Positions 43,901-58,900 of a stretch of 64,000 bases of DNA are shown here, piece by piece. Positions within the stretch are counted from its first letter, which is position 1; each line of letters begins with the position of its first letter. The notes beneath the pieces are model-generated. The model had not been told where the DNA came from and did no database searches. It saw only the letters and a program-made list of their open reading frames with translations. The position numbers and the translations under genes were made by a program. Source of the DNA: Pyrrhosoma nymphula (taxonomy: Eukaryota; Arthropoda; Insecta; Odonata; Coenagrionidae); the NCBI GenBank assembly GCA_963573305.1, contig OY754329.1, positions 149,183,266 to 149,247,265 of the forward strand, given 5' to 3'.

Positions 43901-46900
43901 CTGCGCTTTGGCCCGGCAAGCTGAAGCTCTGTGGTCCGATTCCTAGTCCAGGCCAATTTTTTCATGTGGCAATGTCCATGTATTTAATCGCCATATTTGC
44001 GGAAGGTTTGAATATCTACAAAATGTTGAGCCATTGAATTGCTCGCTACAAGGGAATTTAAAAGCATCCTTGGTAGTGATAATGTGCTGCAAAAGCCTAA
44101 TATCTAAATTATGTATTGATTGTAAAAATGTAATTTGGAAAAATCAGGTAATTCAATGGGTAACTTGCCGATTAAAAAAAAATAGAGGTAATAAAGGACG
44201 ACGAATCTTGCCCAATGCAAAAATCCCGAGGCCTAGGTACGGCTTAGTTCTCGAAATAAAAATTCTCAAAGTTTGTGAAATTCCAAAAGCATGAGAAATG
44301 GCCTAAAAGGGGGGCGTGGTCAGGTCGGACGGGTCTGACGTCACTCCTGCCAAGCGGAGGCAGGCAGCAGCTTGTCATCGGTACGGTCAGAACTTCTTTC
44401 CCGGTAAAGACTGCTTTTGTGGACAAATTTTCAATTTCAGGATGTAGTACCTTGGGAATACTGCGATACATAAATTTATATGATAATTTTAATAAATATG
44501 TATAAATACATCGAGAGCCCATTACCATTATCGAACCATTTGGGTATCTTGATTATTCCGCCGTGGTAGACAATGGCATATCCTCACTAAAAACTACCAG
44601 TAAAGGGAAAATAATATAATCGGATTCACAATAACATGCACACTTCACGAAAAATCGACAAAACACTGCGGGAATACTCATGGATTCCACTGGAGAAAAC
44701 TTTTAACGCGGCCTCGGCCTGCCATCCTTCGCGAGGCTCCTGTCGGAGACTATTTTAGCACCGGAAGGCGATCCGTGACAATTACAGAATACGGATTGGA
44801 GAAAAGGAGCTAAATAGTCTCCTGGCTCTTGCGTCTAACTCTTTCTCCGACATTCAGAATACCATCAGGAGAAATGAGCTAAATTAGTCTCTTTTTAGCG
44901 GTTAGCTCCAGAGAAACGATTTTCAGAACAGCCCCCCAGAGCGTCAACTTCTGGCAGATTATCTGACTCTGCCCGAACGTATCCCTCTTCCATGTAAATG
45001 AAACACTTAAATCGTTTCAGTATATAAAAATTACCGACTAAAAAATAAGTGTAACCTTCCTGACATACAGAAAAAGGGAAAAAAAACAAGGCTAGGAACT
45101 GTAAAACTCACACCGCTCTCTGGTATCCTGTATGGTGAACATAGTGAAAGCGCTGTAAACAGCTGGTATGAAGTCACACATCAAACTTCCAAAATGGCGT
45201 GCGATAAGCTGCTTTTGAATCAATATCATATTTTCAATTCACTATAGTTCAATAAATATGGGTCATGCAGATGAAAGAAAAGGATATATAATAAACATTT
45301 TTGGTTGTATATAGGATACGTGGATTGAAATTGCTGTAGAAAAACCTTACAAGTTCCTCAATGTGTCTTTTTGAATTGGAAAATTTTGGGAGTTATTAAG
45401 AAACATTTCAAATTTGTTCTTTTAATTTCTTAGGTTGGACAACCTATTATACTGGAAGAGGCAGACATGTTATCCTTCAGCATCGATCAAAACTCTCTAC
45501 AGCTATCATCATCATCACAGGTTGGTGTTCCTTTAATATGTCTTGGAGTTTTATTGTAGTTTTTGCCTAATACATGAAATCTGGTTTCCCGATTTTTTTT
45601 GTGCAATGGTTCTTCCTTTACCAATGTTTCTTTTGAATTCATCTTGGGAATAACTGCTAGGGAAAGAAATTCTAAAAAAGTCAAGTATTTTTGGAAAAGA
45701 CTAACTTCTACCTTTGATGTGTCATTTCTAGCTTTAAATTTGAGCCACATGTGTTACTTCATGTATTCTCTTTCAATACAGCTTTCTCAGTGTAATCATT
45801 TTAGTTGTTTACTATGTTATTTGTGCTTTAAAATTTTGGCAAAAATGTGGAGCTTACAGTGAGAAATGTCCTGATAATGAGTCTTTTATCATTTTGACCA
45901 AAGCAGTACATCATCATATACAACATCCTTGCTGAAATCCTTGAATTCTTGAATGTATCCTTGAAATTGCTATATCCCTGAGATATCTGGGCATTCTCCT
46001 TGATTTTTTATGTGAGCATTCTCCCAGCTTTTTTTTCATTCCCAGTGTAAAATTTTATGAGCTTCATAGTTTTTCTATTCAATTCATGGAATTCTTACAA
46101 AGGCCAGCATTTGATCCCTTTTGCTTTGGGTCTATATTTTTTCTAATGAAGCCTCACTGTTTGTGCAAAAATTATGTAGACTCGAGTTAAGGTTCTGATT
46201 AAAAGTTAACTGTCAGGCATACATGTAAGCACGCTACATCAAACTTAAGCTTATTTTATTTTGCATTTAATCATTATTACCATTTTTGTAACAGTTTAAC
46301 AATTTTTTGTGATGAGAACAAAAAAGTGCCAGTTTTTTGTGCTTTCTAACAGTCCACTCACTTTGAAACTTCATAAAGAAAAAACTTGACGTCAGATCCA
46401 TATGAAATTTTAAGACAGTGTTGATGAAACATACTAAATGTGATCATTAACTCCCAGTTCTTTCTAATGAGCAAAAAAAACAACTATCAATTTTGAGAAA
46501 TTACAATTTTCTTTGGATTGAGTGGTCCCAAAAGTAGGATCATGGTCTTGTTTTAAAGATCTTTGCGGCAGTATTTAAAAACAATCCCAATAATTAATTC
46601 ACATTTATAAATTGCTTTTTAATAAAGTATTATTCAACAGAACATCATTGCGTGCTTGAAGTGCATTTGGAGCAAGGTGTTGGTAGTAGGGGTGTAGGAG
46701 ACACAAAATGACTCACTCTGATGGAGGCAGTCATTTAAGTGAATTTATATTTTTAAATGTTACAGTTAATAATAATTAGGGATGTGCGAATACTCAAAAA
46801 TTTGAGTCGAGTCGTGTACTTGGTACTCAACTCGAGTATTTTTACGAAAGTCGAGTCGACGGAGCCACCAAAGTCAATAGGTTGAGAAGTCTGCCGACAG

Positions 46901-49900
46901 GAAGCACTATTATAGTAAACTTGCCTAAAATCGATCATTTCGTGGAAATGTTCCTCGACTATGAGAAGTGATACGAAAATGAGCTTTGATATAAGTTCCA
47001 GCTGCATCCTTTATCTTTCAATACGGATACTTCTCAAGTACCTAAGTTTAATACAAGTACTGTAGTAGTGTAGAGCAAAGAGGATGTCCAGTGCTTTTTT
47101 CTTCAGGCCTTCGCGCCGACTGTTTTTGGCAGTCCAGCGAATGGCTACGCGTCCTTGGCCTACCTCACCCTCTCCCCTCCACCACCCCAGGTTTCTCTCT
47201 CCCCTCACCCTCGCCTCAGTGCTTATCGGAGGGTCGGAGTGAAGCGATATTTATTACTCAAGTCAGCATCACATTTCATCAATAGTATTACATTTCACTC
47301 ATTGCTTTCCCATGCCCTAACTTCTCAGGTAGCTTCCACTAGTTTGGGGGGATGGGGGCGTCCTTTTGGGAGCCTCAGCAGCCAACTTCCATTCCAACTA
47401 CAGTGAAACCCCGTATTTGCGTTATCGGAAATTACGTTTTCCCGCAATTTACACCACTTTTACGAAGTCCCATTCCATTTCCTATGTATCCAATGTATGC
47501 AGAACCCCGAATTTAGACTATACATTTTTCAGTTTTCCCGCAATTTGCACCACAACGCGCTCAATCAAAATAAAATTTAACTTTCAAAGTCCATTACTCA
47601 TGCATATAATCCTTTGTTAAACACTTTTTGACTCTGTCTTGCACATATTTGCGGAAACATACGAAAGAGAGCAGTAATAGGACCTGTTTGAAGAAAGAAT
47701 TTAAATTTGGCGGGGATAGTTTACAGCGCCACTCGTAGCAGATTTTGGAACTACTTCAACTCGTCAATCTGCCAGGAAATGATTCAAGCTATGAAATGAA
47801 CACATTTGTAAGGCTAGGAGCTAACTATGTAATTTATACAATGTAATTAAACCTGTGGAAGAGTATTCATTTTTTACCTAAGTAGAAACTTTGGAGAATG
47901 AAAATGGATTCTTATCCAGACATGATGAAAAATGAAAGAACTCATACTAGTGGACAACAGATCATTTGCACTGCCTCGATTCCCGAGTTATAACTATGAT
48001 AGGCTACAAATGAATTAAACTTATCAAAACTTGCGTTATCGTACCTTAATTAGACAGAATCATAAAGTTTATTTTTAGTTGAACAATTGTTTGGACTATT
48101 CAAACATCACGGCTGACCAGATTCTCATGTTGTTAAGTCATCCTCTACTAAACTGGGACATAATTTTATCCTGCTTGGCAATGGAAAAGCGAGGAGGAAA
48201 AAGGACTTTTTCAATCAAGGAGACAATTGACATTTTAGAACAAGTCGATTCTCATAGTGGAACTCGCGTCGATCTAGCGAAACTGCTACGATTGCCTATC
48301 TCTATACACTAAATACCATAATTGTGAGAAATGGCGATGGGATTCTGAAACAAGCCAACCAGTGCGGTAATTTGTCTAAAAAGAGAAAATATGTTAAGAA
48401 CTCTTAGTATGAAGAAATGGAAGGGTTACTTAAAGAGTAGTTTTTGAGTGCTAGGTCTTCAAATATCCCTATATATGGTGTCATCATACGAGAAAAAGCT
48501 CTGCACATCACCACAAGATTGGGAATTTAAAATTTCATAGCATCCAATGGTTGGTTGGATAGATTCAAAAATATTATTTTCTGAAGTTAATATATGTATT
48601 ATTATTATTTATGGGTAGGGTCCACAGTTACCATGAGTGAAGTGAATTTTTAAGAAGCTGTTTCTGTAACTTTTATTTATTCATTTAATGATCTTGATTT
48701 TGTGCGATATGTAGTAATCCCTTATTTTATGTATCAAAAATGAAGGAGAAAAATAATTTTCACATTTCTATTCATCTAAGGTGTTCAATGTCTTTTTTTC
48801 ATCGTATATAAATTAATGAGAAGAGCTATAGTTCAAAGAATAAATTATGACACTGCTCTTTTTCAGTTTATCAGTCTATTTCTTATTTTTACCCTTACTC
48901 CAGTGAAGGAACATGGCTGTAGAAATGAAAATTCTACTTTTCCCGCAATTTGCACTTTCCCGCAATTTGAACTTTTTTTTAGGGTCCCTAGAAAAGTGCA
49001 ATTTAGGGGTTTTACTGTAGTTCCAACATCGGCCACAACACAGAATGACCGTTATTTAGGACGGTTTGAATGGTATCCACACCCCTCAAGGCGTGAAGCA
49101 TGTCGTACTTCTTCTTTCGTGGTTTGCTGCGATGGTAGCACCAAGGTCAACCTGGACCTCCGATTCAGCCGACTTCTTCGTCTTTGCTCTCTCCCCCCAC
49201 CCCTCCCAACACTAGATACTTTTTTGGGGTTTGTTTCCGGGGAGGATGGTGGTAAATCATTTGGTGATGAGTGCAGGCTAACAGTATCTTCTCCTACTCG
49301 GCTCTTATTTCGGCTTGGGTGATTTTTTACACCAGCCGGGATCATCCGAAGGTCGCATCCTGCTGCTCCGAGGCTCGCTAACTCAAAAAGCATTGACAGC
49401 TAATATTCCCCCGCGTGCCCCTCTCACACCTCCCTAGGCCGCTCTCTCGCTTAGGACGAGAAAACATCACCGCTAATTTTTGGACAAGAAGAAATTTATG
49501 AGAGCGGACACATTCTGCAAAAATGATATGGGATTCATGCAAGAAGATCTTTCCTTCGCCTTACATAAACAATGAATATTGCCATTATCAATTTGCAATG
49601 TTCATTGTTTACTTGCATCATAATTTTTATGGATGATTCGAAAGTACCACGAAAGCCGAAAGCCAACACTGGGTTGATATGGCCGGTGCTCGAACGAATC
49701 GAGGGGAGCTGTTATATCAGTCGATTCAAATTGTAACCTTACCCCAGTGGTACCGGTGAGGTAGATTTCACACTTCCTCGTGATTTTTCCACAATCTGAA
49801 ATTATTTTGCATAGCACCAGGGAAAGCTTTGAAACGCATCATCACATCAATAGGACAAGTAACGTACCTAGAGCATCGGAGCATGCAAAGAGAGAATCGG

Positions 49901-52900
49901 AACTCTGATCTTAAATTAGGTACATTTTCTTTTCAAGGTGATACATTGGCGCAAAGTAATTTCTATTTGAATAACTTTGTCGCTCGTAGCAGAAAGTGCC
50001 TATAAATTATGCAACCTTGATGACATAAACGAAAAATCGTACTTGTTATGGCGATACGAGAGAAATAACCACTTGCTACAACCGTTCAACTTCGAATGTT
50101 ATTACCATTGGTAAAAAAATACTCGCTACAGCCAGATTCTCACTATATACCACACTCATAATGACAGACTTCTACTGTATTAGGTATTTATAGTTGGCTT
50201 GTTGTCTAACTATAATTGCTACGACTACTCTGGGCTCTTCCTGGAATTTTAGATACACAAGTTTTCGACCTAATGCAGTCATTAAATAAAACTGTCAATA
50301 GATTACAAGAGGTTAGTTCATTTCAATTGTCCTACTGGAACTGTTCAAGACACATTAATTTTAATTCATCTCCTAATTCTGTCACGATTACAATAAACAT
50401 TCCTTATCACCTTTTCCCTTCTAAATCAGGCCATATGTTCAGAAGAGAAAATGCACTAGGGGATTGGGAAAACGAGAATATGTTGGTGCATGCATTATTA
50501 TATTGCCTGGTTGGGAAATTGCCATAGTTCATACGACTCGACTCGACACTCACGAGTTTCTACAACTCGACTCAAGATCAAAAAGTACTAATTGCACATC
50601 CCTAATAATAATATAACTAAACCTCTACTTAATTAATCAGAGATAGAACAATTGCAAGGGCTGTTTGGTTATCAGCCGAGAACAAAGGAGAGAATAAGGA
50701 ATAAGACCTAGGAGACCAAATAGGAAGTGAGGGGTGCTTTTAGATTTTTATTGTACTGTTCAGAATGGTGTGTTTCATATGGCTGGGTGAAAATATCAAC
50801 AATTTAATATTTACTCTGCAATTATCCTGATTAGGTCCTAACTGCCTTTGGGTTTTTATGTAGAAATAGAACCTAGCTTTTTCCTAAGTTCCTTTGAGGA
50901 GAATCAGTAATCCTCTTTGTTTTTTGTAATTTTCAGTAAAATACCCACTGTCATTCACCACACAGCATACTCTGTTGTGGGTAGAACAAGAGGAGTGATT
51001 ACCGGATCTAATCTGGGGGTGCCTCAGGGCTCCCCCAGGTAAACCTGCTGTCTGATTAGTGGGGATCAAGAACTTACGCATATTTCATGCCGTTGGCAAT
51101 TTTGTTGAACTATGGAACTATCTGATAGTATGAAATTTTTCTGTGTAGATACCTTCTATTTACATTAGGCTCGTGGTATTTTTAGATGCTACTATGACAG
51201 GATGTGTAAATGGGAATTCGTGGACATCAGTAGGAAATAGTCCTCTGGCCCAGAATGACCTATCAAAAGTTGGCATCTGTACCTCAGCTATGGAAACCAG
51301 AGTTTGGATTGAATATTGTGGTGTGATTTGTTGAGTTTTTTTATTCCATATGATAACAGATTGTGTGATCTTAGTATTTTAAGTAGCATTTGCTTTCAGG
51401 CATTACCCTCTCTTTCTGCTGCAATGCAAGGGTCCTTTCTGGATACTTCAAGCCGGGAAACTGCTTATGGTGATTTGAAAACTCCACCCTGCATTGGTGA
51501 GATCAAGAGTCCAAGTAGTGGATTCAATATGAACATAGGAGGACAGCCTATTTTTGTTACTACTCAGGTAAACATAACAATGCATATTCTTTCCTGGATT
51601 TAAGTTATATATATAGTTACAAGTCATTGAATAGTTGTAGCTAGGGACCTACATTTTTGCATTTGTGATAACGTGAATTTTTATGCGATTTTCAGTTTTT
51701 ATGTGAATAATACAAACTTTGGTGTTTATTAAAGATGACACCATTTTGAAATATTTTTGTCATTTTGCATCATATTATAGCCTCGGTGGGTATATGTATT
51801 AACTGAAGGATCTGCAGATGCAAATGCAACTGCGGATGCAAAGATCGTCAGATGGCACTGACAGGAGCCACTACCTCAATGTTGCAATTTTGATATTGTT
51901 GCATTGGCAATAAAAACTACTGCTGGGCAACAATGGCAAGTGGGCCAATGGTCATCAAGGTGTGGTTCATTGAAACACATCCTTTGTCAACACCTTGCAA
52001 TGGCCAGGGCTTTAAAAAAAATCTTATTGAGTGTGCAAAGGCAATTTAGAAAATATTAAGGCCTGCATAAAATGGATGAAATCATCATTTATAGCCCCTA
52101 TAGTGAAGAGGAATGGGACCTTTAATGGGTTATTTTGAAATAATCTGGCAATCTTGCTCTTACATAAATTAATTGACATTACTTTCACCTTTTATATAGA
52201 GTTCTTAACTCACTTGAAACTCACACAGAACTTGAAAAAGAGTAATTTGGTGACTTTGAAATATTTTTTCTTAAAAAGATTAGAAAATTGTCTGCTACAT
52301 TATTGTTGAGCGTGTTTTGAGGGTTATGTATTTACTATTTTACGAATCTGTCTCATGTCCATCCCAGTTCTCCAACCATCTTGGGACTGCATCCAGTATT
52401 ATTTGTGCATTTTGTAGTGATTCGATAAGTGGCTTAATCTGTTCTTTCTACCATCAACTCATCCTACACCTCTAACCTCACCCTCTAAAAATACCAATAG
52501 GTACCTAAAATCTTAAATTTGTGCGCTAATTGACTAATGATTTCCTTCTTGTCTTTTATTTTTTTTGCAATATTACCAGCATATGTGTTCTAAGCATTAT
52601 TATTGTTATATGTATTTACCGGAAAGGTGTAAAGTAATACACTTTCCTTAGAAAAATAACACCACTTTTGGGGAAAAATAGCCCCACTTTACATCAAAAA
52701 ATAGCCTCACCTTTTGTAGGTCCCTAGTTGGAGCATATGATGGTGGGTCATTCCATGTCAGTTCAACCACACCATGACATCCACCGACTCGGATTTTGAC
52801 GAAACTTGGTACATATCATCCCTTCACTAATTTAAGACACAACTCCAAATTTTATTTATTTAGCTCCAGTAGTTTTTTAGTTACAGCCTCTCAAACTTCA

Positions 52901-55900
52901 AGCAAGTTCTCAATTTCTTCCATTCAGGAGGCTCGCCTCCTAAGGTGTACTATTTTACTCAAAAAATTATATCTCACTCATTTGTGGATCAATTCTTCAG
53001 ATATTTTCCAGCTATGACCACAAGGCTATGAGGATTTCAGGAAAAAATACCATGAGCCCACAGTAGGTAATTATTGAGAAAAATGACTAGCCCACCCTAT
53101 AGCTAAATAATTGTTTACATTATCTGAGACAAATATTTTAGTACACTTTAACATAAAAATTAAAATTAATTTGTCAAAAATAATTTATTGAACACCAGCC
53201 AAAAATATCTTATTACAGTACCAACTATATGATTCATGGTGTGCAAAAGAATGTTACATAATCCGTGCATACATAGAAAAAGTATTTTAATCAAACTTTT
53301 ACTATAAAAGATTAAATGTAAACTATTTTCCCCAACTTTGAAAATCATATGCTTGGATTCAATGAAAAAAATAGATGTTATTCCATTGCTTTAGAACGAC
53401 AGCACTCACTTAATGAAGTAGTGTCGTTTGCGCAAAAAACCTTAATACTAATGCAGTCAGAGGTGTTCAAATGGTTAGGTAAAGATGAAATATTTTTTTC
53501 ATGTAATTTGCATTCTTTGATTTTCCTGTGATAAACATTTCAATGTGTCTATCTAATTAGTCAATGAACTATGAATTTCTACAGTATACACAATACTCAG
53601 AAAGCAGAACCTTGGAAGTGACATATATGAGAAATTTTCCATAACATTGACCCGAATACCTTGGAAACTATGGGGTTGCAGACTGAAGAATTTTGCGTGG
53701 ATTAATATTTTGGTTGCAGCAGGTAGTGATTCAAGTATCATGGAAATCTGAGCCAGTGGAAGTCATGGGCTAGGTGAATTGACATGGAATGACCCTTCAA
53801 TTTTTCGTCTGTGACTATAAAAACTTTTTAAAAATTAAAAAAAGTCATATTGTTAATCAAAATCCCACTATTTTTCTTCCTCAGTATCACAGATTAGGTA
53901 CATGTTTGGGCTCAATTGAAAAAGAATTGATTCGATAATTCCTCAGCCTTTGAGCCCATTAAAGGAAGTAATGTTTTGGTGCTGAAAAACTTCATTAATT
54001 AATAATTAATGCACCTATAGTGGCTCACAGTGCAAGGAAAATTTAATGAAACTTGTTTCAGTTGAATCTAGACACTTTGACTAACATGTAATAAAAATTT
54101 GACTGTGATAGTCTAATTAGTCCATGAGCTATGAATTGTTTCCTTATTTACTGTACTTTATAATTGGAACCTCGGAAGTCACCTTTATGAGCAATTTTCT
54201 ACTATTTCGACTCCCTATATCTTGGAAACTATTCCACCTTGAGAGGGAAAACTTTGTATGGCTCATTAACTTGATGATATCAGCAAGTGAAAAAATGTTC
54301 ACTAAAATCTGAGACAGTGGGTGACATGGCCTGGCAGGGCCGTAGCTAGGGGCTGGCCAGGGGGGCGCACTTTGCAGACCAACAGCCTGCGGGCCGCTGG
54401 GACACAGGCACACAAAATTAAAACATGATGCTAACTCGCATTTAAAAAACGCACCTGATTACGATAGGTACCCCCACAATTTAGGAACGGCGCCCCTAAC
54501 TTAACACACAAAATTTGTACCAAACCCTAAATAAAAGAAAAAAAACTACACACAAACTAATATTTTGTCACACTCATATGTACTTTAACATTGGTCGTTT
54601 TTCCTCTCTCTCTGGCACACACCAACCAAAGCGGCCGGGCGACGCGACGTGCCAGCGCCAAACCGGCCGTGTCGGCTGGCCATACTTTGTGAGAACGACC
54701 AACGAGCGTAGCAAAACACTGTGTGGGGAATCCCCACAATTTGTTCATTCTGATTTTTAGATACCTAGTTTAATAGTCAGTATAGCGGGGGGCACAAAAT
54801 TCAAATCTTGCCAGGAGTGTTGGTGACCCTAGCTACGACTCTGTGCCCTGGGTGAACCGACGTGGAATGACCCTAGTCTCTTTTTGTTTGCATTCCATAA
54901 TTATTTGCTATAATTAGATAAGGAATCATTATAACAAGTTTAATTCAATAATAAATCACAATTAGCAATAAAAAAGGAATATTGCTATCTTGGAAGATAC
55001 ATTGAGGGCATTTTCCTTTTACCTGCGTGGGCTGAAGTGTTGCTGTTATACCCTTCAAAAAGTATTCATAGCTGTGATCTAATGCATTCAAACACTCATG
55101 AAAGCAATATTTTATGAATTTATAAGGACAAGAACTTTGTTTCATCACAATAGTTTCATTAGGGTATCTCATACTGATGGAGGACATCACAAAAAACTGC
55201 TCCAGAAGCTATTTTGTAAAAATTAAACTAATGTAGCATTAATTTTTAGTGAAAGAATAAAAAAGCCATAATTTTTATTCTTGGGGATGATAGTACATGC
55301 CTTTATGATGATTATGATTTAAAAAATGTTAAGATTAAAAAATACCCTTTTAGTGATAATGGCACTGGTAGTTAATGATGTTTTTTTGCCAAAAAATGAT
55401 GCTAAGACTTAATATAAGAATTTTTTTAAGACTGCAAAAGACAACTTAAGGGCTCATGCTATTTTTTCCTGAAACCCTTATAGCCTTGTGGTCATAGCTG
55501 GAAAATATCTGGAGAATTGATCCTCAAATGAGTGAGATAAATTTTTTGAATAAAATAGTACACCTTAGGAGGCGAGTCTCCTGAATGGAAGAAATTGAGA
55601 ACTTGCTTGAAGTTGGAGAGGCTGTAACTAAAAAACTACTGGAGCTAAATAAATAAAATTTGAAGTTGTGTCCTTAATTAGTGAAGGGATGATATGTACC
55701 AAGATTCGTCAAAATCCGTGTGGTGGGTGTCAAAACCTCATTTTTGTGGTTGAATTGACATGGAATGACCCTGGTATTAGTCTAGTACTAGTAGATTCAG
55801 GTATATCTTCGTAGGGTTTTTTTATGTTGTTCTTTATGTATAAAACATTAGAATGCAACCAAATATGGCGTAACAATTGAAAACATACTCTGTAGACAGC

Positions 55901-58900
55901 ACAAAAAGAAAGTGATGAGTGACATTAAATTATACCCTTTTTCCCAACTCATGCCGGCTGAACTTGAATGTGCTGGGGCACCATCACAGTTCTCCATAAT
56001 GTGTGCTCTTGCGTTATCGTTATTTTTAAATTTTGCACGTGAGAGCAAAAACGTGATCTTCATTCTTCTAATTTTGTGTGGTGCTTTAAATCACAATTTT
56101 TAATTTCTGGAGTGCTTTCTCAGGACAAATTGTATCATAAGCCACTTTGCGGACTACAAATAGTGGTGCAGTGAGCGAAGTCCACATTTACCATTTCTTG
56201 CCACAAAGTGGTGTAATGTGTGCAATGGCTCTTGAGCAAGATAATTCTCCAATATTTTACTTTACCTTATGACTTTCTGGATTGAAACCACTTGTTTCCA
56301 CTTCTTGAAAGAGTTGTACAAAATGCAGTTTCCGTTCTACATATGTACTTCCATATTTCCAATGTTCTTGCCTAATAAGGATAGATCTGGTGTGCTTTTT
56401 CAACTGTAAATTGGAGTATGAAACAATGGAACTGCTTATGATAAGTTCAATACAATACCTTTAAAAGAGGAAAACTAATTGATAATTTTGGGGGACAAGT
56501 CCTACCCATGGTGTATCCTAGATTTTGTATACGAAGGCATATTATTACAGGATTTTGTGGTAGTTAGTGTTTCATAGGTGCCCTGAAATTCTGGATTTTT
56601 TAATACCTTAATTATAATCAGTGCAAGTTTTGAGCAATCTACTCTCTTGCTATGATGCTTGTTGGTGATTATCGTAAATCTCATTGTTTAGCCACATTTA
56701 CCCATGGTAGAAGACTTCTTTAGAAGTCTCATGAAGCGTATCTCTAAGTGTATTGCAGCTTGTAGGGCTTGCACATCACTACCATAGAATTTTATTTTTA
56801 CTTATTAAATAGCTACTTGCAAGCGACTTCAAAAGTTATTACTTTAGATGTAACTTCCATGTGTAGAGCCACATTAAATTAGCTCATGTTATGCTTCAAT
56901 TACATCTTTTCGTAATGTGATGGTTTTCATTCTGCCAAGTTACGGCAATGAAATATGCCTAAATTGTCGGGAGAAAAATCAGCCTAGACCAGGAATCGAA
57001 CCATGGCTCTTTGGCTTGCCGGGCCAATGTGAAGGCCACTACACTACCCAGGCTTTCTTAATCTCCTGGCAATTTTCATGTATAATAGGCATTAATAGTA
57101 GGCATTTTTCAGCTTCAAGGAGACATTCCATCCCCAACTGGTGGCTTTGTAGTGACCACCACTGGACCTCTTCTCCCTGATACTCAAGTACAAGCGGCCT
57201 TACCTACAGATGTAGGAATCGGACCTGCCCTTCCAGGAATAGACTCTATTCCAACTTCTGAAAGACTGGTTCTGTCTGAGGCCAACATAAAGGAAGAGGA
57301 TTTGCTGAATGATACTCTTCAGGCTCTGACTGATGATGGTGGGGGAGGGGGCAGTGAGGAAGTTGTGAGCTTAGTACAAGATGGCAGTTCAGAGGTTGTA
57401 AGCTTGGGATTTCTCACAGTGGCATCAACCTGCACCGCTGCAGCATGTGAGCCTCCAGATCCACCATCTCTTCCTCCACCTCAAGCCAGCAAGAAGAAGG
57501 TCAGTAAGAAAATATTGATTATTTTCTTGAATATTCATGTACATAAATGACATGCTGGTGTTAGACCCATACCTTGATTTTTCAGGACAAGAAATTGGAA
57601 AAAAATGTTTTAAATTAATTTGTAGAAAAAAGTATATTAGCAGAAACTGTTTCGATAGGTATGTTGAAGCAGTAGGATTTTGGCATTGTCGTCCACTCTG
57701 GTTCATCTTCTGCAATGGGTTTTGCTGGCATTGTAGGTATCTTGAAGTCAGAAGTGCTTGGTGCAGGTTTTTACCCATCTTATGTAGGTCTTTTGTATGT
57801 CCACGTACGTCTTAATTGGTTGATTTTTGGGAGAAGTGTTTCCAAGCATTTGATACTGTATCTGTCTTCCCTGTCGGAGTTAGGCTTCTTGACTATTTCA
57901 ATGGCTTCTCAGATGAGTCTAGGGTAGTAGGTACATGTTGTTTTTCGCGATAAGCTTTGCATTTTTTAAGTCAATCTTGTGGGAAGTTCCTTTCCATTTG
58001 TGTTCACTGATGCAACAGTGACATAATAGTCTGTTGTTCATGGTTCTCTGGTGTTCTTGCTGTCTGCATCTCATTGCTCTTGATGTTTCCCCATTGTAGG
58101 ATTCTCTGCAAATGCACGTGTCTTTGTAGATGCCACTTTGTAGTTCCACTGATCTTTTTCTTTGGACTTTGGAGTAAATTGAAGTCTTTGGTCTTACGGA
58201 GGTAGTTGGATTTTTTTGTGACACTGTTGAAATGTGTCACAATATTTTGTTTTTCAAGGGTTCTCGTGATTTTTTGGTGTCCCTGTTATGCATGGGATTT
58301 GGGCAAAGGTTGTATTTTCCTTTACCTCCGATGTAGTTTCCTCACACACCTGGATATACCGAAGTCATACATAAAACATGAGCAAAAACCTGCCCAAAGC
58401 ACTTCAGGCTTATGCCTGCTGAGGATTAAATCAGAAGATGAACGGACATAGAAGACATCCCATAAATCCCACTGCTTCAACTACAACACTCCATGGTAGC
58501 CTTTAATAAAATCTTCAAAATATTATTAAAATAACTCTTGTTAAAAGTCATGGTGAGGAGTACCAATTTTTATTGAGGAAATTGACTTTTCATAGTTTTT
58601 CTTGTGCAAATAATGGCAAAGAGTTATTGGCCAAAGTATGATAAGTATCTTCTGTCAAGTAATTTTTTTATTTGTATTATCTTCTCAATATTAAACAAAT
58701 AATCATTTAAAAGAATATACTATGAATCAAAATGGAATATGTATATGTACATAGTAGTTTTTAATCAACATCACTCTTGCTTTCTTGATATTAATTGGTC
58801 ATTAGTGTTAATATGCAGACGTGTATGTTGTGTTCTTACTAGGGTATGTTAAATAGTCAAACTGATTTTTATTCTAATGCTTATGTTCAGTTGAAGGAGT

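Larger units (their letters stand above)
46777..50604. mobile_element. hAT-type element (TAGGGATG ends) with nested Tigger-type element
   Basis: 3828 bp in ZNF341-like intron 5. Starts TAGGGATGTGCGAATACTC, ends GCACATCCCTA. Perfect 8-bp duplications ATAATAAT lie at 46769-46776 and 50605-50612, in an ATA-rich context so slightly less decisive. GAGTCGAGTCG-type repeats lie near the left end and CGACTCGACTC near the right. A second element (47401-49017) sits inside. No hAT transposase was found. Confidence 0.78.

Noticed and set aside
48816..49322. 168-codon plus-strand ORF
   Set aside because: It crosses the right end of the Tigger-type element at 49017 into other repeat DNA, with no known domain; an accidental open frame.
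50938..51040. Possible exon with CAG acceptor, GTAAAC donor and an encoded GVPQGSPR
   Set aside because: It would begin with TAA in the phase required by ZNF341 exon 5, and GVPQGS without neighbouring reverse transcriptase motifs is probably chance.
56980..57053. Possible tRNA gene on the minus strand
   Set aside because: The boxes are good, but the same core recurs at 43886, so it is a dispersed SINE family.
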